A stretch of 64,000 nucleotides of DNA from Paracoccus alkanivorans (GTDB lineage Bacteria > Pseudomonadota > Alphaproteobacteria > Rhodobacterales > Rhodobacteraceae), in the NCBI RefSeq assembly GCF_003697785.1, contig NZ_QOKZ01000002.1, positions 558,001 to 622,000 on the forward strand, written 5' to 3'. The first letter of the stretch is position 1, and each line of letters starts with the position of its first letter. Below, in pieces: positions 18,603 through 27,677 of this stretch. The translations under genes and the position numbers were made by a program. Below the pieces are notes generated by a model. That model saw only the letters and a list, made by a program, of their open reading frames with translations, was not told the DNA's origin and did not search any database.

Positions 18603-20216
18603 ATGGCAGGGACACCGGTTCATCAGAGGCGGATCATGCAGGGCACTGACATCCTGATCGGCATCGACGCAGGCACCTCGGTCATCAAGGCCGTGAGTTT
18701 CGATTTGCAAGGCCGGCAGCTCGCGGCGGCATCAGTGCCGAATCGCTACACGACGGGACCGGACGGCTCCGCCACGCAGAATCTTCGCCAGACATGGGAG
18801 GATTGCGCCGCCGCCCTGCGCCAGCTTGGCGACCGGATCGACAATCTCGCCACCCGCACCGCCGCATTATCGGTTACCGCGCAAGGGGACGGCACATGGC
18901 TGGTGGGCCGGGACGGCCCGGTGAGCGATGCATGGATCTGGCTGGATGCCCGTGCCGCACCCACGGTTGAGCGTCTGGCGCAGGGCGATGCCAACCGCGC
19001 CCGTTTCGAGGCGACCGGAACCGGGCTGAACACCTGCCAGCAAGGCAGCCAGATGGCGCATATGGACACCCACGCGCCCGAACTGCTGGACGGGGCCGAG
19101 GTCGCGCTGCATTGCAAGGACTGGCTTTACCTGAATCTGACCGGCATCCGGGCGACCGACCCGTCGGAAGCCAGCTTCACCTTCGGCAATTTCCGCAACC
19201 GCCAATATGACGACACCGTGATTGCGGCGCTCGGCCTGACCCATCGCCGTAATCTGTTGCCCGAGATCGTCGACGGCAGCGAGATCACCCACCCGCTGAC
19301 GGCAGAGGCCGCCGCCCGGACCGGGCTGCGCGCCGGAACACCTGTCAGCCTTGGCTATGTCGATATGGTCATGACCGCGCTTGGCGCCGGGGTCTATGGC
19401 GGGGCGGGCGACGTGGCCTGTTCAACCGTGGGCTCGACCGGAGTGCATCTGCGGGCGGTGGCGGCCCCGGATGTGCACCTGAACGCCGAGGGCACCGGCT
19501 ATGTGATCTGCCTGCCCATCCCCGGTATCGTGACGCAGGTCCAGACCAACATGGCCGCGACGCTGAATCTTGACTGGGTGCTGGGGATGGCCGCCGGAAT
19601 CATGTCGGATATGGGCCATTCCGTCAGCCATCGCGACCTTGTCGATCATATCGAGGGCTGGCTGGCCGCCAGCCGCCCCGGACAGATTGTCTATCACCCC
19701 TATATCTCGGATGCCGGAGAGCGCGGCCCTTTCGTCAACGCCGATGCGCGCGCGGGTTTTGTCGGGCTTGCGCAGCATCACCGTTATCCCGACATGCTGC
19801 GCGCCGTGGCCGAGGGGCTGGGGATGGCCATGCGCGACTGCTACGCCGCGATGGGGCCCCTGCCCTCGGAACTGCGCCTGACCGGCGGGGCGGCGCGGTC
19901 CAGGGGGCTGCGCGGCATCCTGTCTGCCTCGCTGAACGCGCCGGTGCGCGTGTCCGAACGCGACGAGGCGGGCGCGGCCGGGGCGGCAATGATGGCCGCG
20001 GTCGCGATCGGCGCCTATCCGGACATGGAGGCCTGTATCGGCGAATGGGTCACGCCGCTTCTGGGCGAGGCCGAGGCGCCCGACCCCGATCTCGTGGCCG
20101 CCTATGCGCGGCTCTTCCCCGCATTCACCGCATCGCGACAGGCCCTGCCCCCGGCATGGGACGCATTGGCAAGCGCCCGCGCCGCGCAGACGCCTTTGAC
20201 AAGGAGACTGACATGA
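18603..20216 (+). CDS. eryA: FGGY-family carbohydrate kinase, probable erythritol kinase EryA
   Basis: EryA phosphorylates erythritol to L-erythritol 4-phosphate. The protein (537 aa) has the FGGY phosphate-1 loop DILIGIDAGTSVIKAVSFD, the central SVTAQGDGTWLV with its active-site region, and the C-terminal adenosine loop LTGGAARSRGLRGILS. Assignment to erythritol rather than glycerol or xylulose rests on the neighbours eryB, eryC, eryD, eryH and eryI in the known order. The ATG at 18603 follows GGAGGAGAGG; an in-frame Met at 18636 is the alternative and 18543 is too far upstream. It overlaps eryB by 4 bp. Confidence 0.87.
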   Translation: MAGTPVHQRRIMQGTDILIGIDAGTSVIKAVSFDLQGRQLAAASVPNRYTTGPDGSATQNLRQTWEDCAAALRQLGDRIDNLATRTAALSVTAQGDGTWLVGRDGPVSDAWIWLDARAAPTVERLAQGDANRARFEATGTGLNTCQQGSQMAHMDTHAPELLDGAEVALHCKDWLYLNLTGIRATDPSEASFTFGNFRNRQYDDTVIAALGLTHRRNLLPEIVDGSEITHPLTAEAAARTGLRAGTPVSLGYVDMVMTALGAGVYGGAGDVACSTVGSTGVHLRAVAAPDVHLNAEGTGYVICLPIPGIVTQVQTNMAATLNLDWVLGMAAGIMSDMGHSVSHRDLVDHIEGWLAASRPGQIVYHPYISDAGERGPFVNADARAGFVGLAQHHRYPDMLRAVAEGLGMAMRDCYAAMGPLPSELRLTGGAARSRGLRGILSASLNAPVRVSERDEAGAAGAAMMAAVAIGAYPDMEACIGEWVTPLLGEAEAPDPDLVAAYARLFPAFTASRQALPPAWDALASARAAQTPLTRRLT

Positions 20217-21730
20217 CGACCGGCAACGAGATGATCGATCTTTTCGTGATCGGCGGCGGGATCAATGGCGCGGGCATGGCCCGCGACGCCGCAGGCCGGG
20301 GGCTGAGGGTCGTGCTGTGTGAAAAGGGCGATCTGGCCGAGGGCACGTCGTCACGCTCGGGCAAGCTGGTTCATGGCGGACTGCGTTATCTTGAATATTA
20401 CGAGTTCCGGCTGGTCCGCGAAGCCCTGATCGAGCGCGAGGTGCTGATGCGCTCTGCCCCGCATATCATCTGGCCGATGCGCTTCGTGCTGCCCCACAGC
20501 CCGCAGGACCGCCCGGCATGGCTGGTCCGGCTTGGGCTGTTCCTTTACGATAACCTGGGCGGGCGCAGGAAACTGCCCGGCACCCGCACGCTGGATCTGC
20601 GCCGCGATCCCGAGGGCGCCCCCCTGCTGGATCGATATGCCAAGGGCTTCGAATATTCCGATTGCTGGGTGGACGATGCCCGCCTTGTCGTGCTGAACGC
20701 AGTCGATGCAGCCGAGAAAGGAGCCGAGATCCTGACCCGCAGTCCCTGCATCTCGGCCCGGCGCGAGGATGGCGCATGGACGGTGCAGACCCGCAGCGAG
20801 ATCACCGGCGAAACCCGCAGCTTCCGCGCCCGCTGCGTCGTGAACTGCGCAGGCCCCTGGGTCAGCGACGTTATCGGGCGGGTGGCCGGTGCGAATTCCA
20901 GCCGCAATGTCCGGCTGGTCAAGGGCAGCCATATCATCGTGCCGAAATTCTGGCAGGGCAGTAACGCCTATCTCGTCCAGAACCACGACAGGCGGGTGAT
21001 CTTCATCAACCCCTACGAGGGCGACAAGGCGCTGATCGGCACAACCGATATCGCCTATGATGGCCGGGCCGAGGAGGTGCAGGCCGACGAGTCCGAGATC
21101 GAATACCTGCTGGCCGCCGTGAACCGCTATTTCAAGGAAAAGCTGCGCCGCTCGGACGTGCTGGAGACCTTTTCCGGGGTGCGGCCCCTGTTCGACGACG
21201 GGCAGGGCAATCCTTCGGCGGTGACGCGCGATTATGTCTTTGACCTCGACCGGAACGGCGGCGCACCGCTCCTGAACGTGTTCGGCGGCAAGATCACCAC
21301 CTTCCGCGAATTGGCGGAGCACGGTATGCATCGGCTGAAAGAGGTCTTTCCGGATATGGGACCGGACTGGACCGAAACCGCCCCGCTGCCGGGCGGCGAG
21401 ATCGCCAATGCCGATTATGAAAGCTATGCCAACCTGTTGCGCGAATTGCACCCGTGGATGCCGCGCAAGCTGGTGCATCATTACGGGCGGCTTTACGGCG
21501 CGCGCACCAAGGCAGTGGTGGCGGGGGCGCTGAGCCTTGACGATCTGGGCCGGCATTTCGGCGGCCAGCTTTACGAGGCCGAGGCACGCTACCTGGTCCG
21601 CAAGGAATGGGCGCTGACTGCCGAGGATATCCTCTGGCGGCGGACCAAGCATTACCTGCATCTGAACAAGGCCGAACGCGCGGCATTCACCGAATGGTTC
21701 GACAACGCGGGTCTCGCGGATGCCGCATAG
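20213..21730 (+). CDS. eryB: FAD-dependent erythritol-4-phosphate dehydrogenase EryB (GlpD-like)
   Basis: EryB oxidises L-erythritol 4-phosphate at the membrane and passes electrons to quinone. The 505-aa protein is GlpD-like, with FAD fold LFVIGGGINGAGMARDAAGRGLRVVLCEKGDLAEGTSSRSGKLVHGG spanning bases 20238-20375 and a C-terminal VFGGKITTFRELAEHG region. The true start is the ATG at 20213 that overlaps the eryA stop. GlpD homologues in glycerol loci are near relatives; the placement between eryA and eryC decides for EryB. Confidence 0.87.
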   Translation: MTTGNEMIDLFVIGGGINGAGMARDAAGRGLRVVLCEKGDLAEGTSSRSGKLVHGGLRYLEYYEFRLVREALIEREVLMRSAPHIIWPMRFVLPHSPQDRPAWLVRLGLFLYDNLGGRRKLPGTRTLDLRRDPEGAPLLDRYAKGFEYSDCWVDDARLVVLNAVDAAEKGAEILTRSPCISARREDGAWTVQTRSEITGETRSFRARCVVNCAGPWVSDVIGRVAGANSSRNVRLVKGSHIIVPKFWQGSNAYLVQNHDRRVIFINPYEGDKALIGTTDIAYDGRAEEVQADESEIEYLLAAVNRYFKEKLRRSDVLETFSGVRPLFDDGQGNPSAVTRDYVFDLDRNGGAPLLNVFGGKITTFRELAEHGMHRLKEVFPDMGPDWTETAPLPGGEIANADYESYANLLRELHPWMPRKLVHHYGRLYGARTKAVVAGALSLDDLGRHFGGQLYEAEARYLVRKEWALTAEDILWRRTKHYLHLNKAERAAFTEWFDNAGLADAA

Positions 21731-21955
21731 CACGCCACTCACCGCATTTGGAGCCGCGCAGTGCCCGTCCGTCGGGCGGGAGGCAAAGGTCCGCGGCCCC
21801 CGCTTTACGGTGCAATCCCGACCAAGGCTGGAACCGCAGCCCGACGGCATCAAAGCGCCCATCCGGTGGGGCGGACGGGCGCTGCGCGGCGGCCCTTCGG
21901 GCCTTGATTCCGCGCAAGATCACCACTCACCCCGATACACTGCCGGGAAATCGCC
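21731..21955. other. Intergenic spacer between eryB and eryC
   Basis: This 225-bp spacer inside an otherwise tight operon carries GC-rich inverted repeats. It includes one copy of a dispersed repeat at 21851-21910 and the hairpin arms GCGCGG and CCGCGC around GGCCCTTCGGGCC near 21884-21914. No gene is seen. Confidence 0.5.
21851..21910 (-). repeat. Dispersed intergenic repeat, copy A
   Basis: Read on the minus strand this gives GAATCAAG, a short hairpin, CCGCCG, CAGCGCCCG, CCGCC and finally GGGCGCTTTG in order. The same blocks in the same order occur on the plus strand at 23984-24044. The GC-rich arms can form stem-loops. It resembles extragenic repeats of the REP type, and the two copies flank eryC-eryD in opposite orientation. 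Confidence 0.6.
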
Positions 21956-22888
21956 ATGCCCCTGACCCTGTCGCTGAACACCAACCCGCTGGTCAACCGC
22001 TTTGCCGAGCCGGATGACCTGATCGATACCGTCGCCCGCGAGCTGCGCATCCGCGACCTGCAGCTGACGCATGAGTTCATCAACCCGTCATGGCCTGCCC
22101 CGGTGATCCGCCGCCTGACCCGCCAGATGGGCCGGGCGCTGGACCGCACCGGAGTCCGCGTGACCAGCGGCATGACCGGACCCTATGGGCGGCTCAATCA
22201 TTTCGGCCATCCCGACCGCGACGTGCGGCGCTATTACGTGGATTGGTTCAAGGGTTTCGCCGATATCATCGCGGATCTTGGCGGGCATTCCGTCGGCACG
22301 CAATTCGCGATCTTCACCTATCGCGATTACGACGACCCGGCACGGCGCGAGGAACTGATCCGGATCGCCATCGATTGCTGGGCCGAGGTGGCGGAACATG
22401 CCAAGGCTGCGGGGCTCGATCATGTCTTCTGGGAACCCATGAGCATCGGCCGCGAATTCGGCGAGACCATCGCCGCGAGCATGGCCCTGCAGGACCGGCT
22501 GAGCGCTGCCGGGCTGGCCGTGCCGATGTGGATGATGGCCGATATCGATCATGGCGACGTGACCAGCGACAATCCCGACGATTACGACCCCTATGCCTGG
22601 GCGCGGGCAGTGCCACGCGTGTCTCCGATCATCCATATAAAGCAATCGCTGATGGACAAGGGCGGGCATCGCCCCTTCACCGCCGAATTCAACGCCAGGG
22701 GCAATATCCAGCCCGAACCTCTGCTGCGGGCCTTCGCCGAGGGCGGCGCGGTCGATAACGAGATTTGCCTTGAGCTGAGCTTCAAGGAGCGCGAGCCGAA
22801 TGACCGCGAGGTGATCGGGCAGATCGCCGAAAGCGTGGCCTTCTGGGCACCGCATATCGACAGCGGTGCGGACAAGCTGAACATATAG
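21956..22888 (+). CDS. eryC: EryC, sugar-phosphate isomerase-like TIM-barrel protein
   Basis: This 310-aa protein belongs to the xylose-isomerase-like TIM-barrel superfamily. In Brucella, EryC converts L-3-tetrulose 4-phosphate to an erythrulose phosphate (established). Visible features are the opening LTLSLNTNPLVNRFAEPDDL, the barrel strand DHVFWEPMSIGREFGET with a likely metal-binding Glu, and the metal/His segment MWMMADIDHGDVTSDNPDDYDPY. The gene begins after a 225-bp repeat-bearing spacer and is followed closely by eryD. Confidence 0.85.
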   Translation: MPLTLSLNTNPLVNRFAEPDDLIDTVARELRIRDLQLTHEFINPSWPAPVIRRLTRQMGRALDRTGVRVTSGMTGPYGRLNHFGHPDRDVRRYYVDWFKGFADIIADLGGHSVGTQFAIFTYRDYDDPARREELIRIAIDCWAEVAEHAKAAGLDHVFWEPMSIGREFGETIAASMALQDRLSAAGLAVPMWMMADIDHGDVTSDNPDDYDPYAWARAVPRVSPIIHIKQSLMDKGGHRPFTAEFNARGNIQPEPLLRAFAEGGAVDNEICLELSFKEREPNDREVIGQIAESVAFWAPHIDSGADKLNI

Positions 22889-22905
22889 CAAAAAAGGCTT
22901 ACGTC

Positions 22906-23847
22906 ATGTCCAGGACCGATCCCGAAGAAAGCCTCGCGACACGCGCCGCCTGGCTGCATTACGTGGGCGGTCTGACGCAGGCGGCGGTGGCCACGCGGCT
23001 TGGGCTGACCTCGGTCAAGACGCATCGGCTGATCGCGCGGGCGGTGGCGGATGGCGTGGTGAAGGTCTCGATAGATGGCGAGATCGTCGAATGCGCCATG
23101 CTGGAGAATCAGCTAAGCGACAGATATCACCTGAGTTATTGCGAAGTCGCCCCGGATCTGGGAGAGGCCGGGCTGCCATTTCGGGCGCTCGGGCTGGCCG
23201 GGGCCGGGTTCCTGCGGCGCGAGATCGAGCGTGGCGAGCATGAGGTGATCGGGCTCGGCCATGGGCGGACCCTGGCGGCGGCGGTGCATCAATTGCCGCG
23301 CTTCGACGGCTCCGGCATGCGTTTCGTGTCGCTGCTGGGCGGGCTGACCCGGCATTACGCGGCCAATCCGCATGACGTGATGCACAGCCTTGCCTACAAG
23401 ACCGGCGCGCAGGCGCATGTGCTGCCGGTGCCGTTCTTCGCCAATTCCGAGAGTGACCGCCAGATCCTGCTGGCCCAGCCCGGCGTGCGCGAAATCTTCG
23501 ACCTGTCCAACGGCGCGACGCTGAAATTCGCAGGCATCGGCACGGCGGATGCGGGGGCGCAGCTTGTCGCCTCGGGGATGATCGAACCCCATGAGATCGA
23601 AGAGATAAATTCCGTCGGAGCGGTTGGAGAGATGCTCGGGCATTTCTTTGACGCGAAGGGCCGGGCGCTGGAAACCACGCTGAGCCTGCGCACGCTTTCC
23701 GCCGGGCTGGAGGGGCCGAAAGGCAGCCGCATCGTGGCGATTGCGGGAGGCGGAGAAAAGGTTTCTGCGATCCGGGCGGTCTTGAGCAGTGGCCGCCTCT
23801 CGGGGCTGATCACGGACGAGGTGACGGCCCGCGCGTTGATGGAGTGA
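22906..23847 (+). CDS. eryD: EryD, SorC-family transcriptional regulator
   Basis: EryD is the known erythritol-responsive repressor of ery operons. The 313-aa protein has an N-terminal helix-turn-helix, HYVGGLTQAAVATRLGLTSVKTHRLIARA (22957-23045). The SorC sugar-binding domain follows, with VIGLGHGRTLAAAVHQLP and the conserved KFAGIGTADAGAQLVASG, plus SRIVAIAGGGEKVSAIRAVL near the end. It lies 17 bp after eryC and should be cotranscribed with it, as in Brucella and rhizobia. Confidence 0.9.
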   Translation: MSRTDPEESLATRAAWLHYVGGLTQAAVATRLGLTSVKTHRLIARAVADGVVKVSIDGEIVECAMLENQLSDRYHLSYCEVAPDLGEAGLPFRALGLAGAGFLRREIERGEHEVIGLGHGRTLAAAVHQLPRFDGSGMRFVSLLGGLTRHYAANPHDVMHSLAYKTGAQAHVLPVPFFANSESDRQILLAQPGVREIFDLSNGATLKFAGIGTADAGAQLVASGMIEPHEIEEINSVGAVGEMLGHFFDAKGRALETTLSLRTLSAGLEGPKGSRIVAIAGGGEKVSAIRAVLSSGRLSGLITDEVTARALME

Positions 23848-24244
23848 GCCTTTCCGGAAGTCACGCGACGGCTTCGGACACAGCATGAGCCGCTAAGAGC
23901 CGGCGGTTCTTTTCTTACGGAAGGCTCGATATGGCTTGGCGGCCTGGAAATGGGTCATCTGGTCGGGCAGCCTGAACAGCCCGAAATCAAGAGCCGCAGG
24001 CCCGCCGGGCAGCGCCCGACCGCCTCCATGGGCGGGCGCTTTGCTAACGTTATCCTGTAATTTCAGCTTCGTCCGGGGGTGCAGCATGAATCGGGCAGCA
24101 CAGGTGCCGGGATGCCCACCCGTGGCCGGGCTCTGCCCGGCTCCGTTGCAATCGGATGGTGCGAGCACGGAAAACATGACCATTTTCAGGTCGCCAAGCC
24201 ATATCGAGCCAACGCAAGAATGACGCAAGGATATCGTGATAAGC
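23848..24244. other. Intergenic region between convergent eryD and the aldolase gene
   Basis: These 397 bp hold no supported gene; the short ORFs are unlike any family. The region contains copy B of the dispersed repeat (23984-24044) and a perfect hairpin with arms GCCGGGC and GCCCGGC around TCT at 24125-24141. Either could act as a terminator for the converging operons, though neither has a good U-run. Confidence 0.55.
23984..24044 (+). repeat. Dispersed intergenic repeat, copy B
   Basis: On the plus strand the element reads AAATCAAG, a small stem, CCGCCGGG, CAGCGCCCG, CCGCC and GGGCGCTTTG. It matches copy A at 21851-21910 in block order and most bases, but is inverted relative to it. The CAGCGCCCG and GGGCGCTTTG blocks pair to form a stem. 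Confidence 0.6.
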
Positions 24245-25279
24245 TCAATACCGCCGCGCCATCGCCGCCAACGGCAGGGGACGGATGCCAGACGCATGAC
24301 CGGCTGTGCCGAAAGCCTCGAACCGGGCCTTGCAGACCTCGGTCATCATCGCCATCGCGGGCTTGAGATATTTGCGCGGGTCGAATTCGGACGGGTCCTC
24401 GGCCAATGTCTTGCGGATCGCGGCGGTCATGGCCAGCCGGTTGTCTGTATCGATATTCACCTTGCGCACGCCCGACCTGATGCCACGCTGAATCTCCGCG
24501 ACCGGGACGCCCCAGGTCGGGCGGATATCGCCACCATGGTCGTTGATGATGCGTTGCAAATCCTCGGGAACCGAGGACGAGCCATGCATGACCAGATGCG
24601 TATTCGGCAGGCGGCGATGGATTTCCTCGATCACATGCATGGCAAGGATGTCGCCATCGGGCTGTCGGGTGAACTTGTAGGCGCCATGACTGGTGCCCAT
24701 CGCCACCGCCAGGGCATCGACCCCGGTATCGGTCACGAAACGCTCTGCCTCGGCGGGATCGGTCAGAAGCTGGTCCTCTCCCAGTTTTTCGGTCGCGCCA
24801 TGGCCGTCTTCCTGATCGCCCATGCCGGTTTCCAGGCTGCCCAACACGCCCAGCTCCCCCTCGACCGAGACTCCGCAGGCATGGGCCATCCGCACCACCT
24901 CGGCGGTGATGCCGGAATTATAGGCATAATCGGCGGGGGTCGCGCCGTCCTCGCGCAGCGAACCGTCCATCATTACGCTGGTAAAGCCGTTCTGGATCGC
25001 GGTGGCGCAGGTCGCCAGATTGTTGCCGTGATCCAAGTGCATGCAGACCGGGATATCGGGGAAGGCGCGGGCAAAGCCCCCGATCAGACCGGCCAGCACC
25101 AGGTCGTTGGCATAGGCGCGCGCGCCCCGGCTGGCTTGCAGGATGACCGGTGAATCTGTGTCCTGCGCGGCGGTCATCACCGCCAGCCCCTGTTCCATGT
25201 TGTTGATATTGAAGGCTGGAACCGCATAGCCGTGCTCGGCTGCGTGATCGAGAAGCTGGCGGAGGGTGATCATGGCCAT
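24245..25279 (-). CDS. fba: Class II fructose/sedoheptulose-bisphosphate aldolase, CbbA type
   Basis: This zinc aldolase joins DHAP with glyceraldehyde 3-phosphate, and often with erythrose 4-phosphate. The 344-aa protein has the zinc ligands in [14 protein letters not shown] and [12 protein letters not shown]. It also has [28 protein letters not shown] and [20 protein letters not shown]. These are the hallmarks of the Calvin-cycle subtype. The start at 25279 (MAMITLRQ) follows AAGGAT; the longer ORF is not supported. It ends the eryR-eryH-eryI-fbp-fba operon. In this setting it could condense erythrose 4-phosphate with DHAP to sedoheptulose 1,7-bisphosphate (inference). Confidence 0.92.
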   Translation of the reverse strand: MAMITLRQLLDHAAEHGYAVPAFNINNMEQGLAVMTAAQDTDSPVILQASRGARAYANDLVLAGLIGGFARAFPDIPVCMHLDHGNNLATCATAIQNGFTSVMMDGSLREDGATPADYAYNSGITAEVVRMAHACGVSVEGELGVLGSLETGMGDQEDGHGATEKLGEDQLLTDPAEAERFVTDTGVDALAVAMGTSHGAYKFTRQPDGDILAMHVIEEIHRRLPNTHLVMHGSSSVPEDLQRIINDHGGDIRPTWGVPVAEIQRGIRSGVRKVNIDTDNRLAMTAAIRKTLAEDPSEFDPRKYLKPAMAMMTEVCKARFEAFGTAGHASGIRPLPLAAMARRY

Positions 25280-25396
25280 TGGGTTTATCCTTGAAACATG
25301 AAGGGGATTCTTTGGGGCTAAGCCGGGTTTGCGGCCGAACCGGGGACCAGTTCCGTCACCGGCTGGTTCTCGAACCAGTGGCGCGACCTGCCGACG

Positions 25397-25429
25397 CCCC
25401 CGGGATATTTGCATGAAGAAGAAGGGAGG
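25397..25429 (+). other. Extragenic CCCGG-TATTTG-AAGAAGAAG element, copy 2
   Basis: Between fbp and fba the sequence runs CCCCCGGG, ATATTTG, GAAGAAGAAGG. It shares block order with 11521-11554. Here the element points against the direction of the operon, while copy 1 points along it, so it does not behave as a simple strand-specific terminator or ribosome site. Confidence 0.5.
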
Positions 25430-25457
25430 CGGGCAATGTCCAGGCCTTTCCCAAGAG

Positions 25458-26426
25458 TTACCGCGAGAGATAGGAGAGGATGGTTTCGACCTCTTGCCGG
25501 CTGCCGAAAATCAACGGGCTCATGCCGTGAGGACTGTCGGGGAGGCGGTCGAGAACCGGCCCCTGCCCGTCCGAGGCCAGACCGCCCGCCTGTTCGATCA
25601 GGAAGGCGATGGGGGTGCATTCATAGATCAGCCGCAACCGGCCGTTCCGATAGCCGGGGCGGTGATCGGCTGGATAGAGGAAGGCACCGCCCTGCAACAG
25701 GATGCGGTGCAATTCCCCGACGGCGGCGGCCAGCCAGCGCATGTTGAAGTCGCGCCCGAGCGGGCCTTCTTTCCCCGCCCGGATATCGCGCAGCCATGCC
25801 TGTAGCCCCCCGGGCCAGTGACGCTCGTTCGAGGCGTTATAGGCCAGCACCGGGGCAGAGGGTTTCAGCGTCACGCCTTCGCGCACGATTCGGAAGCCGT
25901 TGATTCCGGTGTCAAAGGTGGCGATGCTGACACCCTTTCCCAGTGAGAAGCCGATATCGACGGAATGGCCGAAAGAGGCATAGCCGGCGGCCACCGCCGC
26001 CCGTCCGGGGCGCATGAAACCGTCGGGCGCGGCGGGCAGGATGCTGAACAGCATGCCCAGGGGCGCACCGATGCCGATGCTGCCCGAGCCGTCGATGGGG
26101 TCCATCGCGACATCATAGGCACCGTCGGGGTTCAGCAGCGCGACATCCTCGGCCTCTTCGGACAGGACCTGCCGGACGCCCGCCGCGCGCAGGGCGGCGA
26201 TCATGTGCTCATGGGCGGCGACATCCAGCGCCTTCTGCCGGTCGCCGCTGTCATTGGTGCCGACAATGGCATCGGGGTCGCCATGCAGCCTGCCCGCCGC
26301 GAGGCGCGCCGCAAGCGGCGGCAGGGCGCGAAAGATCGCCAAAGCGATGGCGCCGGGGCCATGATCGGGCAGCGCCTCTTCCAGCGGGAGGCCCCGCGCG
26401 AGGCCGTCGGCGGGCAGTTTCAGCAT
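25458..26426 (-). CDS. fbp: Class I fructose/sedoheptulose-1,7-bisphosphatase
   Basis: This enzyme removes the C1 phosphate of fructose or sedoheptulose bisphosphate. The 322-aa protein carries metal-binding motifs of the Li-sensitive phosphatase fold: VLSEEAEDV, and [25 protein letters not shown] with the diagnostic DPIDGSG. The substrate end is [17 protein letters not shown]. It is class I (CbbF-like), not GlpX. Set between rpiB-like eryI and the aldolase, it would pull aldolase products forward to hexose or heptulose phosphate. Confidence 0.9.
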   Translation of the reverse strand: MLKLPADGLARGLPLEEALPDHGPGAIALAIFRALPPLAARLAAGRLHGDPDAIVGTNDSGDRQKALDVAAHEHMIAALRAAGVRQVLSEEAEDVALLNPDGAYDVAMDPIDGSGSIGIGAPLGMLFSILPAAPDGFMRPGRAAVAAGYASFGHSVDIGFSLGKGVSIATFDTGINGFRIVREGVTLKPSAPVLAYNASNERHWPGGLQAWLRDIRAGKEGPLGRDFNMRWLAAAVGELHRILLQGGAFLYPADHRPGYRNGRLRLIYECTPIAFLIEQAGGLASDGQGPVLDRLPDSPHGMSPLIFGSRQEVETILSYLSR

Positions 26427-26438
26427 GACATCATCCGA

Positions 26439-26900
26439 TCAGGCCTTGTTGTATTTCGCATCGACCTCATCGATGGCGTTCACATTGCCGGCAGAGCGGC
26501 CATTCGCGTCGAAGTTCATGGTCTCGGCCAGCCATGCATCGGCAATGGTCTTGGCCAGTTCGGTCCCGATGACCCGTGCGCCCATGGTGATGATCTGCGC
26601 ATTGTTCGACAGCGCCGCACGGGTGGCGGAATAGCTGTCATGAGTCAGCGCGGCACGGATGCCCGGCACCTTGTTGGCCGAGATGCAGACTCCGATGCCG
26701 GTGCCGCAGACCAGGATGGCGCGGTCATAGGTGCCGGCCAGGACCTCGCTCGCCACGCGGTCCGAAAGATTTGCATAGAAGGCATCCGGTCCCGCATCCG
26801 TGCGCGAGATCTCGGCCACCTCGTGCTTGTCCTTCAGGTAATCGGCCAAGATCTTGGCCAGCCCTTCACCTGCGCTGTCGCCTGCGATTGCCAGTTTCAT
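26439..26900 (-). CDS. eryI: RpiB-like D-erythrulose-4-phosphate isomerase EryI
   Basis: EryI converts D-erythrulose 4-phosphate to D-erythrose 4-phosphate. The 153-aa protein is RpiB/LacA-like, with [26 protein letters not shown] carrying the catalytic Cys and anion loop, and [14 protein letters not shown]. The N-terminus reads [12 protein letters not shown], where ribose-5-phosphate isomerases have an Asp-His pair. The DSAG form is what I expect of the erythritol branch. The ATG at 26900 follows GAAGGAGAG. It is 11 bp downstream of the tpiA-like gene. Confidence 0.88.
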   Translation of the reverse strand: MKLAIAGDSAGEGLAKILADYLKDKHEVAEISRTDAGPDAFYANLSDRVASEVLAGTYDRAILVCGTGIGVCISANKVPGIRAALTHDSYSATRAALSNNAQIITMGARVIGTELAKTIADAWLAETMNFDANGRSAGNVNAIDEVDAKYNKA

Positions 26901-26911
26901 GTCGCTCTCCT

Positions 26912-27673
26912 TCACAATTTGGCGGCGCAACGGGCGAGGATGTCGAGATAGCCTTCGACCTTCCACGCCGAGCGCCCGATGAACAGCCCGTCGATATGCG
27001 GGCAGATGATCAGTTCCTCGCAATTCCCCGGATTGACCGAGCCGCCATAAAGGCAGGGGATGCGCCGCCCCAGCATATCCTGCGCCACGGCGATGATCTC
27101 TGCCTGCCTTGCATCGGCATAATCCGATGTCGCCGGGATGCCGTTTTCGCCGATGGCCCAGACAGGTTCATAGGCCAGCAGGATCCCGGCGGATTTCTGG
27201 TCGCCGGAAAGTTTCCCGAGCGCGCCCCTGACCTGCGCCTCCAGCACCTCTTGCGCCCTGCCCGCTTCGCGCTCCTCTAGGGTCTCGCCAATGCAGATCA
27301 GCGGGATCAGACCGTGGCGGATGGCGGCCTCGGTTTTCAGGCTGACGGTCTCGTCGGTCTCGCCGAAATGCTTGCGGCGCTCGGAATGACCCAGCTCGAC
27401 GATATCAAGGCCGCAATCGGTCAGCATCGGGGGCGAGACCTCGCCCGTCCAAGCGCCCTCGTCGGCCCAATGCATGTTCTGCGCGCCCACCTTGACGCTG
27501 GTATCCGCCAGCATCGCCTTGACCTCGCGCATAGCGGTGAAGGGCGGGATGACAAAGCGCTGGATGCGGGGATCGCGGGCCGCATCCGCCGCGGCCAGCG
27601 TGGCGGCAAAGCTGCGCGCCTCGGCCAGCGTCTTGTTCATCTTCCAACTGGTGCCGATCCAGAAATCCGTCAT
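26912..27673 (-). CDS. eryH: Triose-phosphate-isomerase-like EryH (L-erythrulose-1-phosphate isomerase)
   Basis: EryH is a TIM homologue that acts on L-erythrulose 1-phosphate in the erythritol route (established in Brucella). The 253-aa protein keeps the catalytic Lys in [15 protein letters not shown], the His in [16 protein letters not shown] and the Glu in [17 protein letters not shown], with phosphate loop [10 protein letters not shown]. The opening TSWKMNK in place of the usual GNWKMN, together with linkage to eryI and eryR, marks the erythritol paralogue rather than the glycolytic enzyme. It overlaps nothing and is 4 bp from eryR. Confidence 0.88.
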   Translation of the reverse strand: MTDFWIGTSWKMNKTLAEARSFAATLAAADAARDPRIQRFVIPPFTAMREVKAMLADTSVKVGAQNMHWADEGAWTGEVSPPMLTDCGLDIVELGHSERRKHFGETDETVSLKTEAAIRHGLIPLICIGETLEEREAGRAQEVLEAQVRGALGKLSGDQKSAGILLAYEPVWAIGENGIPATSDYADARQAEIIAVAQDMLGRRIPCLYGGSVNPGNCEELIICPHIDGLFIGRSAWKVEGYLDILARCAAKL

Positions 27674-27677
27674 TTTG

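Noticed and set aside
25458..26426. Possible GlpX (class II) bisphosphatase
   Set aside because: The DPIDGSG motif and overall order are of the class I FBPase/inositol-phosphatase fold, so GlpX is not correct.
26912..27673. The glycolytic triose-phosphate isomerase gene
   Set aside because: The altered TSWKMNK opening and location between eryR and eryI indicate the erythritol paralogue, although TIM activity cannot be excluded.
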